Assembly (NCBI GenBank): GCA_900291925.1
Contig: UWYS01000010.1
Span: forward strand, 558,001-622,000
Direction of reading: 5' to 3'
Length of the DNA stretch: 64,000 nucleotides
DNA from: Thecaphora thlaspeos
Lineage: Eukaryota; Basidiomycota; Ustilaginomycetes; Urocystidales; Glomosporiaceae
In this document: in pieces, positions 44,401-57,549 of the stretch
How the letters are laid out: each line of letters begins with the position of its first letter
Numbering within the stretch: the stretch's first letter is position 1
Made by a program: the position numbers and the translations under genes
The notes under the pieces: generated by a model
Told to the model about the DNA's origin: nothing
The model's database searches: none
Seen by the model: the letters and a program-made list of their open reading frames with translations, nothing else

Positions 44401-47400
44401 GATCCCGTCACGTCTGCTGATCCTGCCGTGCGTTCGTCAGCGACCGGCCGGCATCCAAGCAAGGCTGAGGCTGAACGAGGGGCGCCACGCGAGCACCCCT
44501 CCTCCCGTCAAGCAGAGACGATGCGCATGATGGTGACGAAACAGCGGGACGCAGACGCTTGACACACCATCATCCCATCATCCCATCATCCCATCACCCA
44601 TCGTCTCGTCTTCGTGGTCGTCATGGTCGTTGTCGTCTCCAACGTAGATCTGCCTCCTGAGATTTCGCCACCGCCTGAGCTGTGGAAGCACAACGCCTCG
44701 TCGAGCGACAGGCACTCATCGATGCTACGCGTGGGCTGTGGCAGCTCAGGCTAGGAATTGCGCTCGTCTGTCCGCAGACGCCGTCGAGATAAAAGGAAAA
44801 CAAACCTCCTGCCATCCTCCTTCTTTCGCACTCTCGCACACCTTCGTTCAGTAAGTGACCCGCGAGCGGGCCATGGCGCGGCTCCTTGCGCTTAAGCCGT
44901 CAAGACCGACGACATAGTTGGGCCAGGTGTAAAAGCGAAACCTGCCGTCCCATGCCGTGATCGGATCGCTCGCGGACTACTTATCCGCGGCGGCAACAGC
45001 GGCCATACGCTCGTACTGTACCTGTAGCCGCGATGTTTTGGTGATTTGATCATCGTATTGATCCGAGTTTCAAGGGGAGGCCGATCGACCACTCCGGCCG
45101 GCTTTGACGCGATCGGGCAGCTTTAGGGCGAGGATCGTTGCTGACTCTGTTTTCGCACGTATGTGCATCCTCCGTCTCTCCTCGAGGACGCCGGACGTAC
45201 ACTACTTTTGTACGCAGGAGCAAGAAGAGCAGGAGGTGTTTGCTTCGGTCAAATGGGAGCAGCCGGCGGTTTGGTCGTCCAGCATGAGGGGAGCCGCAGC
45301 AGGATGTGTCGTAGGCATCTCCCGACCCTTCCCTTTCGCCAAGGCCCGAGATTCCGAGCGCCAAGCTGCTCTTGACCGAACGATGATATGGCGAGTGCAA
45401 TACATGTACTGTAGCATAGATAGTCATCCTCCGTATGTACCGCGGCTGTCCTACGTGTCGCACCTATGTAGTTACTTGGTCTGTTCCTAGGTCTTGTGGA
45501 TGCCAAGATACACACAAGTTAGCTCGGATGTCCGATGAACCGAAGCCGAGCGTTTGTACTGTAGATGCTCGGTACAGAATCGTGTGTACTGTATATGTAT
45601 CGAAGCTGAGACGCTTTGCGTGTCAGGGCGAGGCGAGACAGAGCTTCGACGGCAAGTTTGGGTGGTGAGGCGTTCATCTTGCCGTGCGAAGCCGACCCTT
45701 CCTTGGCGCCTTGGTCAGTCAGATATCACGGCCCGCGTACTTACATAGCCACCTCGACGCGATCCGAATTCCCAGCTGAGCCGCACCGTTCGCCGTTCGC
45801 TCCCCTCTGCATATCGTTGTGCACATCGAAGGCAGATGCTTGACAGCGTGGATCCTTCGAGAATAGGGGCTCGGGTCGCGATGTGGTCCAACGGGAAGAC
45901 CAAGCTAACTAAGGCAAGGGGGTCCGTGGTCGGTGCGAGGCACCGTCGACCAGTCTCGTCCATCTGGCTCGAATCGCGGCGCAGCGCAAAAGCCAGTCAG
46001 GAGTGGAGAAGCGAATCTACCCTTTCACCCCGAACAACTACACAGAGTACGTGGTTGGTACGCCTCGATGCATAGGTCCTCCGTCTTCACCGTCACGACA
46101 CAGCCTGAGTACCATCTGTTAAGTTAGTGGTGGGTTGGCATGTGCCTCCGCTTGCTGGTCTCTTGTGCGTGCCCGTGATCTTCCTGCTCGTCGCTGTCTG
46201 CTGACCTTACGACCGTATTTTCGAGGAGCGCCGAATACGGCGTCGTCCATACGACTCTCTCTGGACTTACTCTGTACCTGAGCAGTGACTTTCCAGTGCC
46301 TAGCCCGCGAGATGACCGCGTATCGATGGCGGCCCCATGTCTCGCTCCCATCGGAAGTGGCCTGGCGCGATTAGCTGGCTCAAGGACCGTCCCTGAGCGG
46401 CGATTGTTTGCAAAGCATCGCCTGTTGTGTTCTGTCCCCAGCGATGTCCAGGGATGTTGAGTGGGACCGTGTCTGCAGGATCGTGAGCACGCTGTGAAGG
46501 ACGAAGTGTTCCACAGCGCCAGCGCCAGCGCTCTTGTGGCGAACGGCGGGGATCTCGCTTCGTATCGGCCGTTGCCATGGCACTGACCCTTCCGATGGCT
46601 CGATTGCCGTTTGCGTCGCGCTTGCAAGTCGATCAGACCGTAGCCGATCTTGTCTTGCCCATCCCCATCTACGCTAACGACAGGGTCCAGGAAGATGGGC
46701 CCCGATCAAGGGTCCCTCTCCTGCCCGCCCTCTGGCTCTCGAAGGATACCACCATCGGACGACACGGTGGTCCCCATGCGCGGGATATGATGAGGATCTG
46801 ACTGTTCATCCGCCGTGCGATGGAGGAAGGCGTCGTAAGATCACTACATGGGTGGTGGCGTCGGGTTCGATGGAGTTCGTGCCTGGTCTCTGTGCAGCCC
46901 GGACGTTCCGTACGGAGGACCGGTGTGGGCTGCCGGTTCGCCGTTAGCGAGAGCGCAAGACGGTGCCGCCACTGGCGAATTGGCGGAATGCCCCGATGGT
47001 TGAGGGGGCAGCTCGAGACCAACCTCACCAGGACGAGGCCAATCCCCCGTGTCGTGAAGGTACCGCTCTGGACGGATCCGGCGTCGAGGAAAGGAGCTGC
47101 ACCTTGGGCTCCCTCAATATGAATCAGGGGCCACGGGCGTATGATACGCTAGGAGACGATGGGATGGACGAAAGGAGCATCGCCACACCAACGACGCGCT
47201 GCCTCTCTCTGGCGATAAATTGATGCCAAAATTGGGACGATATTGTATTACTAATCCGCCCAGACTGAATCGCTCTTACTAGCGAGCCACACAAAGCGTC
47301 GTTCAGACATCCTTTGGTTCTTGGCATGGGAAAGCAGAGGATGTTAGCCCATCAGCCCACAGCACACACAGCATCCTCCGCTGCCAGGAGGAGCGGCGAA

Positions 47401-47739
47401 GTGGCGCTGGGCAGGCAGAAGGAAACTGTTGTTTGGGGGAGCTTCGAAGATCGGCTCCGAAAATCCACTGGCACGTGACTGTGCGTTCCCGCCTGCCGGT
47501 GTGCCAGCAAGCCATGGTGCGCACAGGACGCCTCCTTGCGCTTGCCGCCGACTCGCTCTCTCGACCCTGCCTGCTCCTCTCCCCGCCGTCCTTGCCATCC
47601 TCGCGCGCGACGACGACGACGACACGAGCTCGACGGCCATTTCGCACCTGACGACTCCACGCCTGCTTCTTCGCGACTCGACCCTGCCCGACTCACGCAG
47701 ACGACACCTCCTAGGGGATACCAAGAAGGAACCACAGGA
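41476..47739. other. 6.3 kb gene-poor region
   Basis: The longest stretch without a supportable gene. The left end is promoter for the membrane protein gene. There are short repeats (GAGGCGCGGC at about 42689-42716, GCGAT at 43233-43262, CATCATCC at about 44569-44598), an AT-rich island at about 43706-43738, and TACTGTA/TACAGTA heptamers at 42945, 43055, 43607, 44236, 45014, 45407, 45557 and 45587. Frames such as 43767-44156 (-), 44624-44755 (+) and 46300-46578 (-) have no recognised domain; some could be remnants. The right end is promoter for the p24 gene. Confidence 0.5.
43706..43738. other. AT-rich island
   Basis: A run dominated by ATATAAT and AATAATAAA words in otherwise GC-rich DNA. 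It could be an easily unwound element, but nothing more specific can be read. Confidence 0.6.
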
Positions 47740-48767
47740 ATGCTCCACAAGTCGCTCCACCTGCTGGCGCTCGCCGCGCTGGCCTTCATCGCCACCGCAC
47801 AGGCCGTGAGTAGTCCTCCTCTCGTCGCTTCGGACGGTGTTCAGTCGAGCGCGCCTACGCATGCGGCGCACGGTGGTGTCGGTTGCTAACCGCCTGGTCC
47901 CTCGTATCTTGCCCTCGTCCGCCGGAGTACCCGCTGCAGCTCTACTTCTACCTCGACGAAGGCTCGCCGAAATGCTTCTTTGAGGAGCTGCCTAACGATA
48001 CCGTCGTCGTGGGCCACTACATGGCGGAAGAGTGGGACGCAGACTTGCAACGATTCGTCATCAAGGACGACATCGGCATCCAGATCAGCGTAAAGGTGCG
48101 CCTCTCCTTCCCTGAACCCTCCGGCCACGCCGTTCCCGTTGCTACCCCACTTCTCACTGCTGAACCCACTTCCTCTCTCTCCCCCTCCCGCAATGACGAC
48201 TGCTCGACGCCTCCAGGAAGTGAAAGACGGCCACATCGTCACCTCGACCCGCGGCCCACCGGAGGGCAAGTTCGCATTCACGTCTCACGAGGCGGGCGAC
48301 CATCGCATCTGCATGACGCCCGTCTTTGAAGGGCGCGGCCACCCTAGCACCTCCGTCCGCATGCATCTCGACATCATCATTGGTGACGCTAAGCCCGACA
48401 ACACCGTGCGCGACCGCACCCACGTCCAGGACCTCAGCGCGCGTGTGCGCGAACTCAACGCCAAGCTGCGCGACATCCGCCGCGAGCAGCAGTACCAACG
48501 CGAGAGGGAGGCCGAGTTTAGGAATCTCAGCGAAGAGACAAACTCCAAGGCTATCTGGTGGAGTAGCCTGCAGCTCATCACGTTGCTCGGGACCTGTGTA
48601 TGGCAGCTGAGGCATCTGAGGGTGAGTTGCACGTGGCCTGAAGCTGCTAGAAGAGCATCGACAGGCAGAACCGACGGGAGCTGACCACTTGCTCTGTTCT
48701 CACCTCGCTCTCTTCATGACGATCCGACCGCAAATAGGGCTTCTTCGAGGACAAGAAGCTCCGCTGA
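47740..48767 (+). CDS. p24 family cargo receptor (emp24/gp25L, TMED4/9- or Erp1-like)
   Basis: Four exons: 47740-47805, 47928-48095, 48217-48621 and 48738-48767, giving 222 residues. p24 proteins cycle between ER and Golgi in COPII and COPI vesicles and help load cargo such as GPI-anchored proteins. Exon 1 encodes the signal peptide. The luminal GOLD domain shows FYLDEGSPKCFFEELP and later FTSHEAGDHRICM, the two Cys of the family disulfide. A coiled coil (LSARVRELNAKLRDIRREQ) precedes one membrane helix (WWSSLQLITLLGTCVWQLRH). The tail FFEDKKLR carries a dilysine COPI retrieval signal. The last exon is only 30 bases and encodes just this tail. Confidence 0.93.
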
Positions 48768-49030
48768 GCTGGCTCCGTATACGCCCGCATCGTCGAGGCC
48801 GACGGTCGATCCGACAGGCAGGCTTGTCGTTCCTGCCGCGGCCGCCTCCCGCTGCTTCTCTACCGTACCGCTACCACACCCCGACATGGAGCTCCACTGA
48901 AATGCAATGCAACACTTTGGGCACAAATCATCGACGATGTCATGCGTGTAAGCAGCGTGAAGATGAGTGGTTCAACGTATAGGAATATCTGGCTGCGTCG
49001 TGACTGCGCTCATCTGCCGCAGGGACGCCA

Positions 49031-52000
49031 TCACTCGTCGCCAAGGACAAACTGTGCCTGCTCGTCCTCGTTTCCGCGTCGAGGCGCCCCACCTCTGTGC
49101 CTACCATCGTCGTTAACCGACGATCTGGTGGAATCGAGTGCGATGCCGTCCTGATTCTCCTCTGCCAACTGGGTGTACCTAGCCGCGCCTGCGCCTGTGG
49201 TTTCCCTCGTTACGTCTCTCTCACCGCCTCTCGATCCTATTGTCCCTAATCCTCTGAATCCGAATCTACCCAGAACAGATTCAAGGTACGGCTCAACGGC
49301 ATCGTACTTGCCCTTGAACCAGTCGTACGCCTCGTTGAGCAAGGCTTCCAGCTCACCACTCGGTAGCGAATCGTGATGCCCGCTAGACAGTGATGGCGTG
49401 CTCGTCGGTAGCGTAGATGTGCCCGATCGAGCTGCTGCCACTGCGGTCGCTTCGGCCTTTTCCTGCGCGGCAATCTTTTTCAAAACATCCTTGACCGTTA
49501 CCAGGCCGGAGAGACGGCCGAAGCGTGCTACCAGGATGACGCGTGGGCCGAGCTTCTTGAAGAGATCTAACGGGCGACGAGCCGGCGGAGGAAGGAGAGA
49601 AGTCGGAGAGAATCAGGCTCAGCAACGGGGGAACGAGCATCGTACAATGGACAGCGAGGAATATGAAGGCGCCCTGACTCACCCATCACGACCTCGAGGG
49701 CCATGGCCGGCTGGACGATGAGCGGCGTCTGGTCGATCCATCCGGCCAGCTCGATCACGTCCTCGTTGCCCTCGCCGTCGACGCCGCCGCTCGCCTCTCC
49801 CAGCCCGTCGTAGTAGTCCTCCGCAGTCGCATTCCCGCCGAGCCCGCGCCCTCCGCCATCGCGATCAAGGTGGCCGTCGCCCTCCCGGTCGTCGTCGTCG
49901 AGATCGTCGCCGCCCAGCTGCGCGATCAGGCTCTGCGTCTCGCGCTTCCGCCGTTCGCCGCTGCCGCCCGCCGTCAGGCTGCTGGCGCCGCTTCCGAAGC
50001 GCTGCAACATCGAGGGCCCGCTGTCGCTGCTGCCGTCGGTCGGCTGGGAGGCCGCCGTCGTCTCGTTCGACGGGACCTCGTGCATGTCGTGGTTCGGCCG
50101 AAGGTGGGCAGAGAGGTCGCCGTCGTCGTGCTGGAGCAGTATCGTGAAGGTGCAGATCGTCTGCGGCGAGAGCGACCGCGCCCTCCGCGCCTTTGCGATC
50201 GCGTAGCGCAGCTCCATCTTGCCGGCGTAACCGAGCAGCGTCGCATCGTCCTTGGTCGCGACGACGGGGAAGCCTTTGTAGCTGCCTTCGTCCAGCTTGG
50301 CTTCGAGCTCCGAGAGCGGGACGCCGTCGGCGGTGAGGACGACGGGATCGGACTTCATGACGTCGTGGACCGGGATCCCGAAGACGTGCTCGTCCTTTTC
50401 CAGGAACGGGTAGCCGCTGAACTTGATCATCTGCTCGGCGATCCCGCCCTTGTTGAAGTAGTCGCCGACGCCCTTCGTGATGCCGACGACTAGCATGGTC
50501 GGCAGGATGTAGGTGAGCGCGCCCGTCAGCTCAAACATGATGACGACGACGGCCACCGTGATACGCGTGACGCCGGCCAGGGCGGCCGCCGCGCCGAGGA
50601 AGGCGTAGGTCCCTGGCGTGATGCAGGGGACGTCCGGGCTGCAGGCCGAAAAGAAGCTCGCGTTTGGGAAGGCGTTGTAGAGCGCCTTGACGAGAATCCC
50701 GACCATGCGGCCGAACGTCGCGCCGATCGCCATCGAGGGGACAAAGATGCCAGCGGGAACCTTGCAGCCGTACGAGATGACCACGAGCGCGAAGCGCAGC
50801 ACGGTGGCGAGCAGGAGCGAGTTGACCATACGCCACTGAGCCCACGACTGGCAGAGGTTGTCGTAGTCGCCGCCGCCCTCGCACTCGCGGAAGAGGATTT
50901 CGAGGGACTCGGTCATGTCGATCCGGAGAAACTTGTTGCCGTAGCCGATCAGCGCCGTCACGGCGGCCAGCACCACCACTTCCGTCAGGCCGTGGCGCGC
51001 CAGATTGTTGCGCCGGAAGCTCTGGACCTGGAGGTTGTACCTGATGACAAAGGCGCCGTAGAGGCCGCCAAAGACGCCGATGAGGCTGTAGAAGAGGATC
51101 TCAAAGTAGTGCCAGTCGCGGTCATACGAGACCTGGAAGAGGACGAGCTTGCCGGTGCGGAAAGGGTTGATGAACGACAGCGTCACCGTCGCTGCAAGCG
51201 CGCAGAGGAAGCTGCGCCAAATTGTCGAGGTGGGGAAGTTGTAAGCCATCTCCTCGAGCGAAAAGAGGACGCCGCCGATTGGCGAGCCGAACGCGACCGC
51301 GACGCCGGCCGCGCTCGCGGCGGTGAGCAGCTCGCGCATCTTGGCCTGGCTTCGGTTGAAGCTGCGGAAGTAGCCCGCCACCACGTTGCCGATGCAGCAG
51401 GCCACGTGAACCGCGGGTCCTTCCTTGCCGACGCTCAGGCCCGACGCGATGGCGAGCGGCAACGTCAGGCTCTTGACGGCGAGCGTCCCGAACCCAAGGT
51501 AGCCGTTGATCACGAAGCCTGCCAGGATGCACTTGATCTCCGAGATGCCGCTCCCCGCCGCGTAGGGGGCAAACGAGCGCACCAGGTGGGCGCCCGTGGC
51601 CGCGAGCAGGCATGCAAGGACCACGTAGACGACGAACGCCGGCAGCGTCCAGTGCGACCAGGGGACCCAGTCGATGCACGTCTCGCTGAGGTCCAACGTC
51701 GGCGTCGAAGCTCTCGGCTCCGCAGCCCGGGCGAGGACTGTGAGCCCGCCGCCCAGTCCGCGCCGGAATACCTGCTTGCCGGTGTCGAACAGCAGGGTGC
51801 CGCCGTCTTCGGGACCCCAGCGCTCGGCTAGCCGCGCCGTGACGTTGGCTGCTAGCGACGTCGCCGCCGCACCCATCAAGACGGTGGCATCGACGTCCGG
51901 CGCTGGCGCCGCGCTGGTGGTAGCTGCCACCGTGGCCGCCACCGCTTTGGCGGCGGCGGGTATCGGCGTTCCACCTGGGCCGGCCGGATCCATCATCTCC

Positions 52001-52746
52001 CAGCAGCAGAACTTTTCGTTGAGCCACCAGCCCGAGGAGCAGTAGCCCTGCTTGAGGTCCGACGCCCACTCTGTGGCGAGGCTGATCATCCCCATGTTGA
52101 GACCGATCAGGATGCCTGGCATCGACGGGGAGAAGAAGAGGAGTTTGAGTATCAACAGGAGGACCAGAACAGCCGTCGGGAAGCGCTCGTGAACCATGTA
52201 GAAGCAAACCCGCGCGGCTACTTACCTACAAGCACCACGACGCTGCTGTCGGTGAATGCGCCGAGGGCACTCTTGACGACGCCCCAGATCAGCCACAGTC
52301 TCCTCCCCCATGGCCCTCTGGACCACCATCTTGGCGGCAGGCCTGCTCTCCCGAAGCCAAACTGACCCCAGGCCGCTTTGCCACCGTTTGCCAGACGCGA
52401 GTTGGAGAAGTAGGTCGAGGCCGCTTCCCTCTCCCGCGCCAGCCGGTTGCGCTCCCTCGTGCCATCAACAATCCAGTCCACTGTCGAAAACTGCAGAGCG
52501 TGTCGTCGGAGAAGGACAGCAGCAGCGGGATCAGCGTCTCGTCGGCTGTCGGTACGAGGGTCCCTTTAAGGGCAGAGGATGTCCACTCACGCTCTCGTAC
52601 CGCCGAATCTCGTCCAGCGCCTCGTCGTCCTCGTTGGCTCTTGCAGCTGTGACGTCGTTGCGATCTGCTTCGAGGCCTCCTGGCCGTCTCCGAGCACCAG
52701 ACGGAAAGGTCGCCGAGGTTGGCGTGTGCCCCTGCGAGCCCGACAT
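49031..52746 (-). CDS. CLC-type chloride/proton exchanger with CBS domains
   Basis: Four exons on the minus strand: 52746-52591, 52490-52226, 52115-49683 and 49566-49031, about 1129 residues. The protein is an endosomal or vacuolar Cl-/H+ exchanger of the Gef1/ClC-3 to ClC-5 type that supports organelle acidification. Seen: the N-terminal FSTVDWIVD box, GSGISE near residue 325, GKEGP with the gating Glu near 371, GSPIGGVLFSLEEMA with the proton Glu near 427, and a later GAAAALAGVTR. The C-terminal CBS pair starts near residue 722 (VHDVMKSDPVVL) and near 932; the second CBS is split by the last intron, and its exon restores LFKKLGPRVILVARFGRLSG. An apparent internal start at 52197 falls inside intron 2 and is not used. 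A Ser/acid-rich linker separates the CBS motifs. Confidence 0.95.
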
Positions 52747-53752
52747 GATGTGGCCCCAGCTAGCTCGCTGTGAGGCGCCCAGTGATCCGCAACAAAGAGA
52801 GCGGCGAGGGCGTCCTCAGGCAACGTAAGATGAAGCGGGCGAGCTGCGTCCAGGTCGGCCAGGGAAGAATCTGTCGGTCGAGATGCTTGTGAGGCGCCGT
52901 GCTGGTCGGTGGTCAGGCAGAGGGCGCCGTAGGTGCGTCGTTAGGTCGAGTCGGGTGGGCCGGGTTGGATGGTGGAGAGGGAAGAACGACAGGCTGGCCA
53001 CCGGCTCTTCCGAAAACGCCTTAGCTGTCCTTTCCGCGTAAGGGCAGGCGGGCGCCACGCGTCTCGCCGGGCCAGCGGCAGAGATAGAGAGAGGGGACGT
53101 GCGTCCCTCTTTCAAGGGTCCAAGGTCAGCTTCCTTACTCGCCACCACATACAAACATACCCTCCCTCTCCCTCGCGACCGCCGCCATTGCTGCTGCAAT
53201 TACCGAAAGGACAATCAGGGGGCCGAAGCTCTCCTTGACCGATGTGTCGTCCGCCGGATCGCCTCGTGCGGGAGGCGCACGAGCGAGCGGGGCATCGGAA
53301 AGCGTTCCGGAGCTGGCTGGTGGCCCGCTTGCAAAATGCCAGCAACCTTAGCTCCATGGCCCGGCCGCTACGAGGTGTGGGGGGGGGGGCGTTACCGATC
53401 CAAGCTATGATATTGCGGCGCCCACGCCGCTTTACTCAGCCTTTGCCAGCGCAGGCACTGCACTCGTCCCGAGCCCCACTTACTACGGCTGTTCCGCTTT
53501 CCGACGCAGCTGGCGGCCTGCGAGGAGAACGAACGCAATAACGTTCGTGGGACGGTCTCGACACCTACGAACCATAACATCACTCACGAGCAAGGTTCGG
53601 CTCGGCCGAATCCTCTTCCCTGAACGATACGCCTACGGTTGCCGGCCGCCCCGCTCGATCGCTCGCCCAAACCCTGAAGTACCTGCTGGCCTTGAGGCAG
53701 AGAGCGCAATTCGGTTGGACAACACCCTCACCCGACTTTATCGCAGGACGCC
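52747..53752. other. Divergent promoter region
   Basis: About 1 kb between the start of the CLC gene (-) and that of the RING gene (+). No gene is supportable; a G run of ten lies at about 53380-53389. Confidence 0.5.
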
Positions 53753-55555
53753 ATGACAAAAGTGGCCTTATCTCTGCTGCTCTGGCTGCTCTGCGGCTTC
53801 TCCGGTCACGGCGGCAAGCTCGCCTCGTCTCCCTTGCTCGGCCGATGGCGTCCTCTGCTGCGCAGGCGCCTCGTCCAGGTCCTCCTGCTCCTCCTAGCCA
53901 GCCACCTCTTCCTGCTTGCAGCTACGACCTACGCACCTCGGTGGAGTTCCGCCGCTGCGGCGTTCTTCACATCTAGTGACCTGGCCTTCTCGAACGCCGC
54001 CTTCACAGGCAGGATGGCCAGCTCGGTCCCACCTACGCCCACTCCGGGCCTATCGCTGCCCAAGATCGCGCCCCTCACCCTCTCCGCCACATTCTCACAG
54101 CCACCACGTCCCTCGAGCCACAACGTCACCGCGGGCCGCGATCAGACGCCGACGCTTCGAGGCCCTTTGAACGCATCGCAGAACGCGCCGACGATGGCCC
54201 CTCTCCCTCCGTCCTTCAGAATTGCGCCCGGCGTCTTCGGCTCGGTGCCGAACATCGCCAAGCCCCCTGCATCGCACCGCCGGTCGACGCTCAGCTCGCC
54301 CGCTGCCATCGGAACGCTGTCGGCCTGTGTGTTCTTGGTGGTCGCCGTCCTCACGGTCCTCATCTTTGGGCTGATCAGGGCGAGGCGCGACCCCGCCCGC
54401 TACGGCCCGCGCCACGCGGATCCCGAGCATCCTGGCGGCCCGCTCAGGTCCAGGAGCAGGGCCGCCGGTCTGACCCGGGCCGTGCTCGACACCTTCCCCG
54501 TCACCACCTGGGGCGCGCTGCGGGCCAGCCTCTCTTCTTCCTCCTCTCCGCAGGCTTCGGCTGCAGACCGGGCGATCCGAAGGTCTCACAAGGAAGAAAA
54601 GGGCGACGCCACCCACGGCCACTCCCTCAGACAGGCCTCGCGCTCGAGGTCGAGGGAGGCCGGTGCGGCCCCCAACGACATCGAACTGGTCGTATCGAGG
54701 CCGTTCGTCCCGCCGAGGTCGGCGGCCGGGGTCGCAGACGAGGTCGGTCCCCATCGGGAAGCATCGGACGACCGGCGGCATCTCGACGACCAGCAGGATT
54801 CAACCGCCACCGCCATCGATGGCACTAAGGTAGCGCAGCCCCTGCCGCTTGCGCACATTGTCCGCTCCGCCGCCATCAGTCTGGCGGACGAGATCCAGAT
54901 GTCCGAGTTGAATGATACTGCCCTCGCGATGATGGCGACGAAGCATCACGCAGCCCGCGACCGTCTTCCGGCGAGCGCACACCAAATGGCGCAGGACGAA
55001 GTGCGAGGGCTGCCGGGGCGCGATGAGCTTGACCGCAAAGCGGTCGATGAGGCTGGCAGGGGTGAGTGCTGTGTCATCTGTACCGAAACCTTTTCGAACG
55101 GCGATGAGGTGAGGGTGCTGCCGTGCGCCGGTCGACATCATTGTGAGTCCCCACCATCCTCAATGTGAGAATTCCATCTCTTGTGCGCACATCTCTGACA
55201 TTCGCAAGGCATATACCCCACCTCTCCGTCCGACGCAGTCCACGTCCAATGCATAGACTCGTGGCTCGTTATCAGCCCATACTGTCCGCTTTGCAGGCAA
55301 AACCTCCAGCCCGCCTCCGCCGACGATGGCGCGACGACACGCGCCACCCTGCACGAAGGCGACGGCGCGGACGAGGGCAACGACGGTTCACATCCTCGAT
55401 CCTTTCCGCCGCCGCCTCCCTCGCCGGCGGCGGCGGCGCGTACGCTTCACGTGCGATTCGAAGAATCACGCACCGCGGAACGGGACGGGGCACGACTCTG
55501 GACGGAGCAGAGGAGGCTGATGGAGAGTCTCGCCACGCAGGACTCTGCACGATAG
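53753..55555 (+). CDS. Membrane-anchored RING-H2 finger protein (probable E3 ubiquitin ligase)
   Basis: Two exons, 53753-55142 and 55239-55555, about 568 residues. Hydrophobic segments occur at the very N-terminus (VALSLLLWLLCGF), near residues 42-60 (VQVLLLLLASHLFLLAATTY) and near 186-210 (TLSACVFLVVAVLTVLIFGLI), so the protein is membrane-anchored with a luminal Ser/Pro-rich part. The C3H2C3 RING starts near residue 437: CVIC, then LPCAGRHH, and across the intron FHVQCIDSWL with CPLCR. The intron splits the RING, a common fungal arrangement. Such proteins ubiquitylate membrane or vacuolar cargo; the substrate is unknown. The gene ends 121 bases from the convergent PPIL4-like gene. Confidence 0.88.
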
Positions 55556-55676
55556 CACCGTCCCGCCTGTCTATCGCGAATCTATTGTCACTTGTAAGGG
55601 TGATTGTAGATGTAGATCCCAGTGAGCTAGACCGGATAATAATACAGCCTATTCGCCGTCGTAGTCGCAAGGAGGG

Positions 55677-57549
55677 TCATCGTCTCGAAGTGGAGGAATG
55701 GTGATAATCTCGACGGGGACTGCGCGAGCGAGGTCGCGGCGCGTTTGCGCCGCTGTCGCTCCCGTAGCGATCGGAGCGCGATGGGTCTCGGGATCGACGA
55801 CTGTCCCTATCCCTATCCCTTTCCCTGTCGCGTCCGCGTTCGCGGTCGCGGTTGCGGTCGCGGTTGCGGTCGTCGTCTTTCCCGCTGCTTCTGCCGCTGC
55901 TGCTGTGATGATGGTGATCGGAGCGCCTACTTCTATCGTCTCTGCGTCCACCTTCGCGATGGGACGGTTTCTGATCGTCGTACCGCATGTCGTCGCGCCT
56001 CGTCGAGTCTCTTCGACCCCCATCGTCACCTCTGTACCTCTCACCGCTGCGTCCTACTGCTGTGCTACGGTCGTCGCTGCGATGTGGTGGTGGTCTTCTG
56101 TCCCTCCCGTCTCGTCGGTCGCTTCTGTGTCCTTCTTGAAAGTCAAAGACCATATCCCTGTCATACCTCCCTCCTCCCCCTCCTCCCCCTCTTGCACCAT
56201 CGTTCTGCGTCCGATTCCCTCCTTGGTAGTATCCATCCGGCACCTCCCTCCCTCCGTTGCACTTCTTGAGCCAATCTCCATGCAACTTGCTCACGCTCTG
56301 ACTGAAATCGACCCATATCCTCTTATCGTCGACGAGCACGTTTTGCATCTTGAAGTAGGCTCGCTCCGCGTCCTCCTTTTTGTCAAACTCGATAAAGGCA
56401 TACTGTAACGAGTCGCCCGTCTTCTTGTCCTTGATGACCTCGCACGAGAGGATGCGACCGAAGCGTAAAAATATGAGCTCGAGATCCTCGGAGCGCGTGA
56501 CGGGGTTGAGCTTGCAGACGAACAGGATGTTTTCCGGCGGTCGGATCTCGGCGAAGGGAAGGTCGCCCACCATCTCGAGCGTCAGGGCGGCGGCGGACGA
56601 GTCGGCGAGACGGCGCGACTCTTCGATCTCAGCGGCATCGCGCGTCTCTTCAAGGTCTTCATCGTCGGCTAGACGGAGGGCGCGCACTTGCTCCGGCGTG
56701 GGAGAGGGGGAGCGAGAGAGAGCGACAAAGCCTTCCGGGTCCGGGAACGGGTCCTCTGAAGGTAGAAAGAGGATCACGGCACATAGCGGGTCGGTGACTG
56801 TGTCCAGCGCAGCAAGGAGGGTCGATGAACAGTTTGGGACCAACTTACCGAGCACGACGACGTGCCGAATCCGGATGTCCTTGAGCGGGCGCTGCTTCTC
56901 GTCTGTAAAGGCCTGATTGATCTTGTCGAGCGTGCCACCGGGCTCCTGCCCCTCGACGACGGTGCCAAAGGGCGCATGCTTGCCGTCAAGGTAGCCGATC
57001 TCGTCCTTGAGCGTGACGAAGAACTGCGAGCCGGCCACTAGGTCGGCATCTTCGTCGCTGCCCTTTGCACCACCAACGGCGGGGGCGGCGGGCGTGCAGG
57101 CGAAGCTGATAGTTCCCTTTTGCCGGTGCTTGAGGGTAGGGTGGGTCTCGGGCGTAAAGTAGGGCGATGCGGTGCGGACGGACGAGGACGATGGCAGGCG
57201 GGACCACACGGATACACCGCCGTCGCCGGTGTTTGTAGGATCGCCGGTCTGTGCGAGAAAGTCGCGCTGGACCGAGAAGAAGGCGTTGAGCTTGTAGTAG
57301 TGCGCCTGGCAGAGCTTGAGGAAGTTTTGGCAGGATTTCGGGCAGAGCTCCGTCTCCAGGTCAATCTGACGGGCATGGGAAGCGGTCCCCGACGGGCGGC
57401 GAAGGGGGGGGGAAGGAGGGGGAAGGAAGGGAGAGACGCGTGTCAGAGGTAGGCGGCGGTCGGGCTGACTAGGACGGGAGAGCGCGGTCGGTAAAGGGCC
57501 AGACACTCACCACAATGTCGCCCAGTGACGTCTCGAGCAGCACGCTCAT
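55677..57549 (-). CDS. PPIL4-type cyclophilin with RRM domain
   Basis: Three exons on the minus strand: 57549-57511, 57365-56849 and 56755-55677, about 544 residues. Residues 1 to about 165 are the cyclophilin peptidyl-prolyl isomerase domain (SVLLETSLGDIV joined to DLETELCPKSCQNFLKLC, and GKHAPFGTVVEG). An RRM lies near 252-335 with RNP2-like ILFVCKLN and RNP1-like YAFIEFD. The C-terminus is a charged Arg/Asp/Ser-rich tail. Homologues (human PPIL4, fission yeast Cyp6) are nuclear and linked to splicing. The second intron is easily missed because the frame stays open through it; removing it joins VVVL to EDPFPDPEG, matching the family. The active-site motif is diverged, as usual for this class, so isomerase activity is doubtful. 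Confidence 0.93.

Noticed and set aside
52116..52197. Apparent Met start of the CLC protein at 52197
   Set aside because: Lies inside intron 2; splicing 52226 to 52115 restores the conserved GILIGLNMG segment and connects two upstream exons.
51122..52207. 361-residue second minus-strand frame in the CLC gene
   Set aside because: A frame-shifted shadow of the CLC exon with Arg/His-rich composition.
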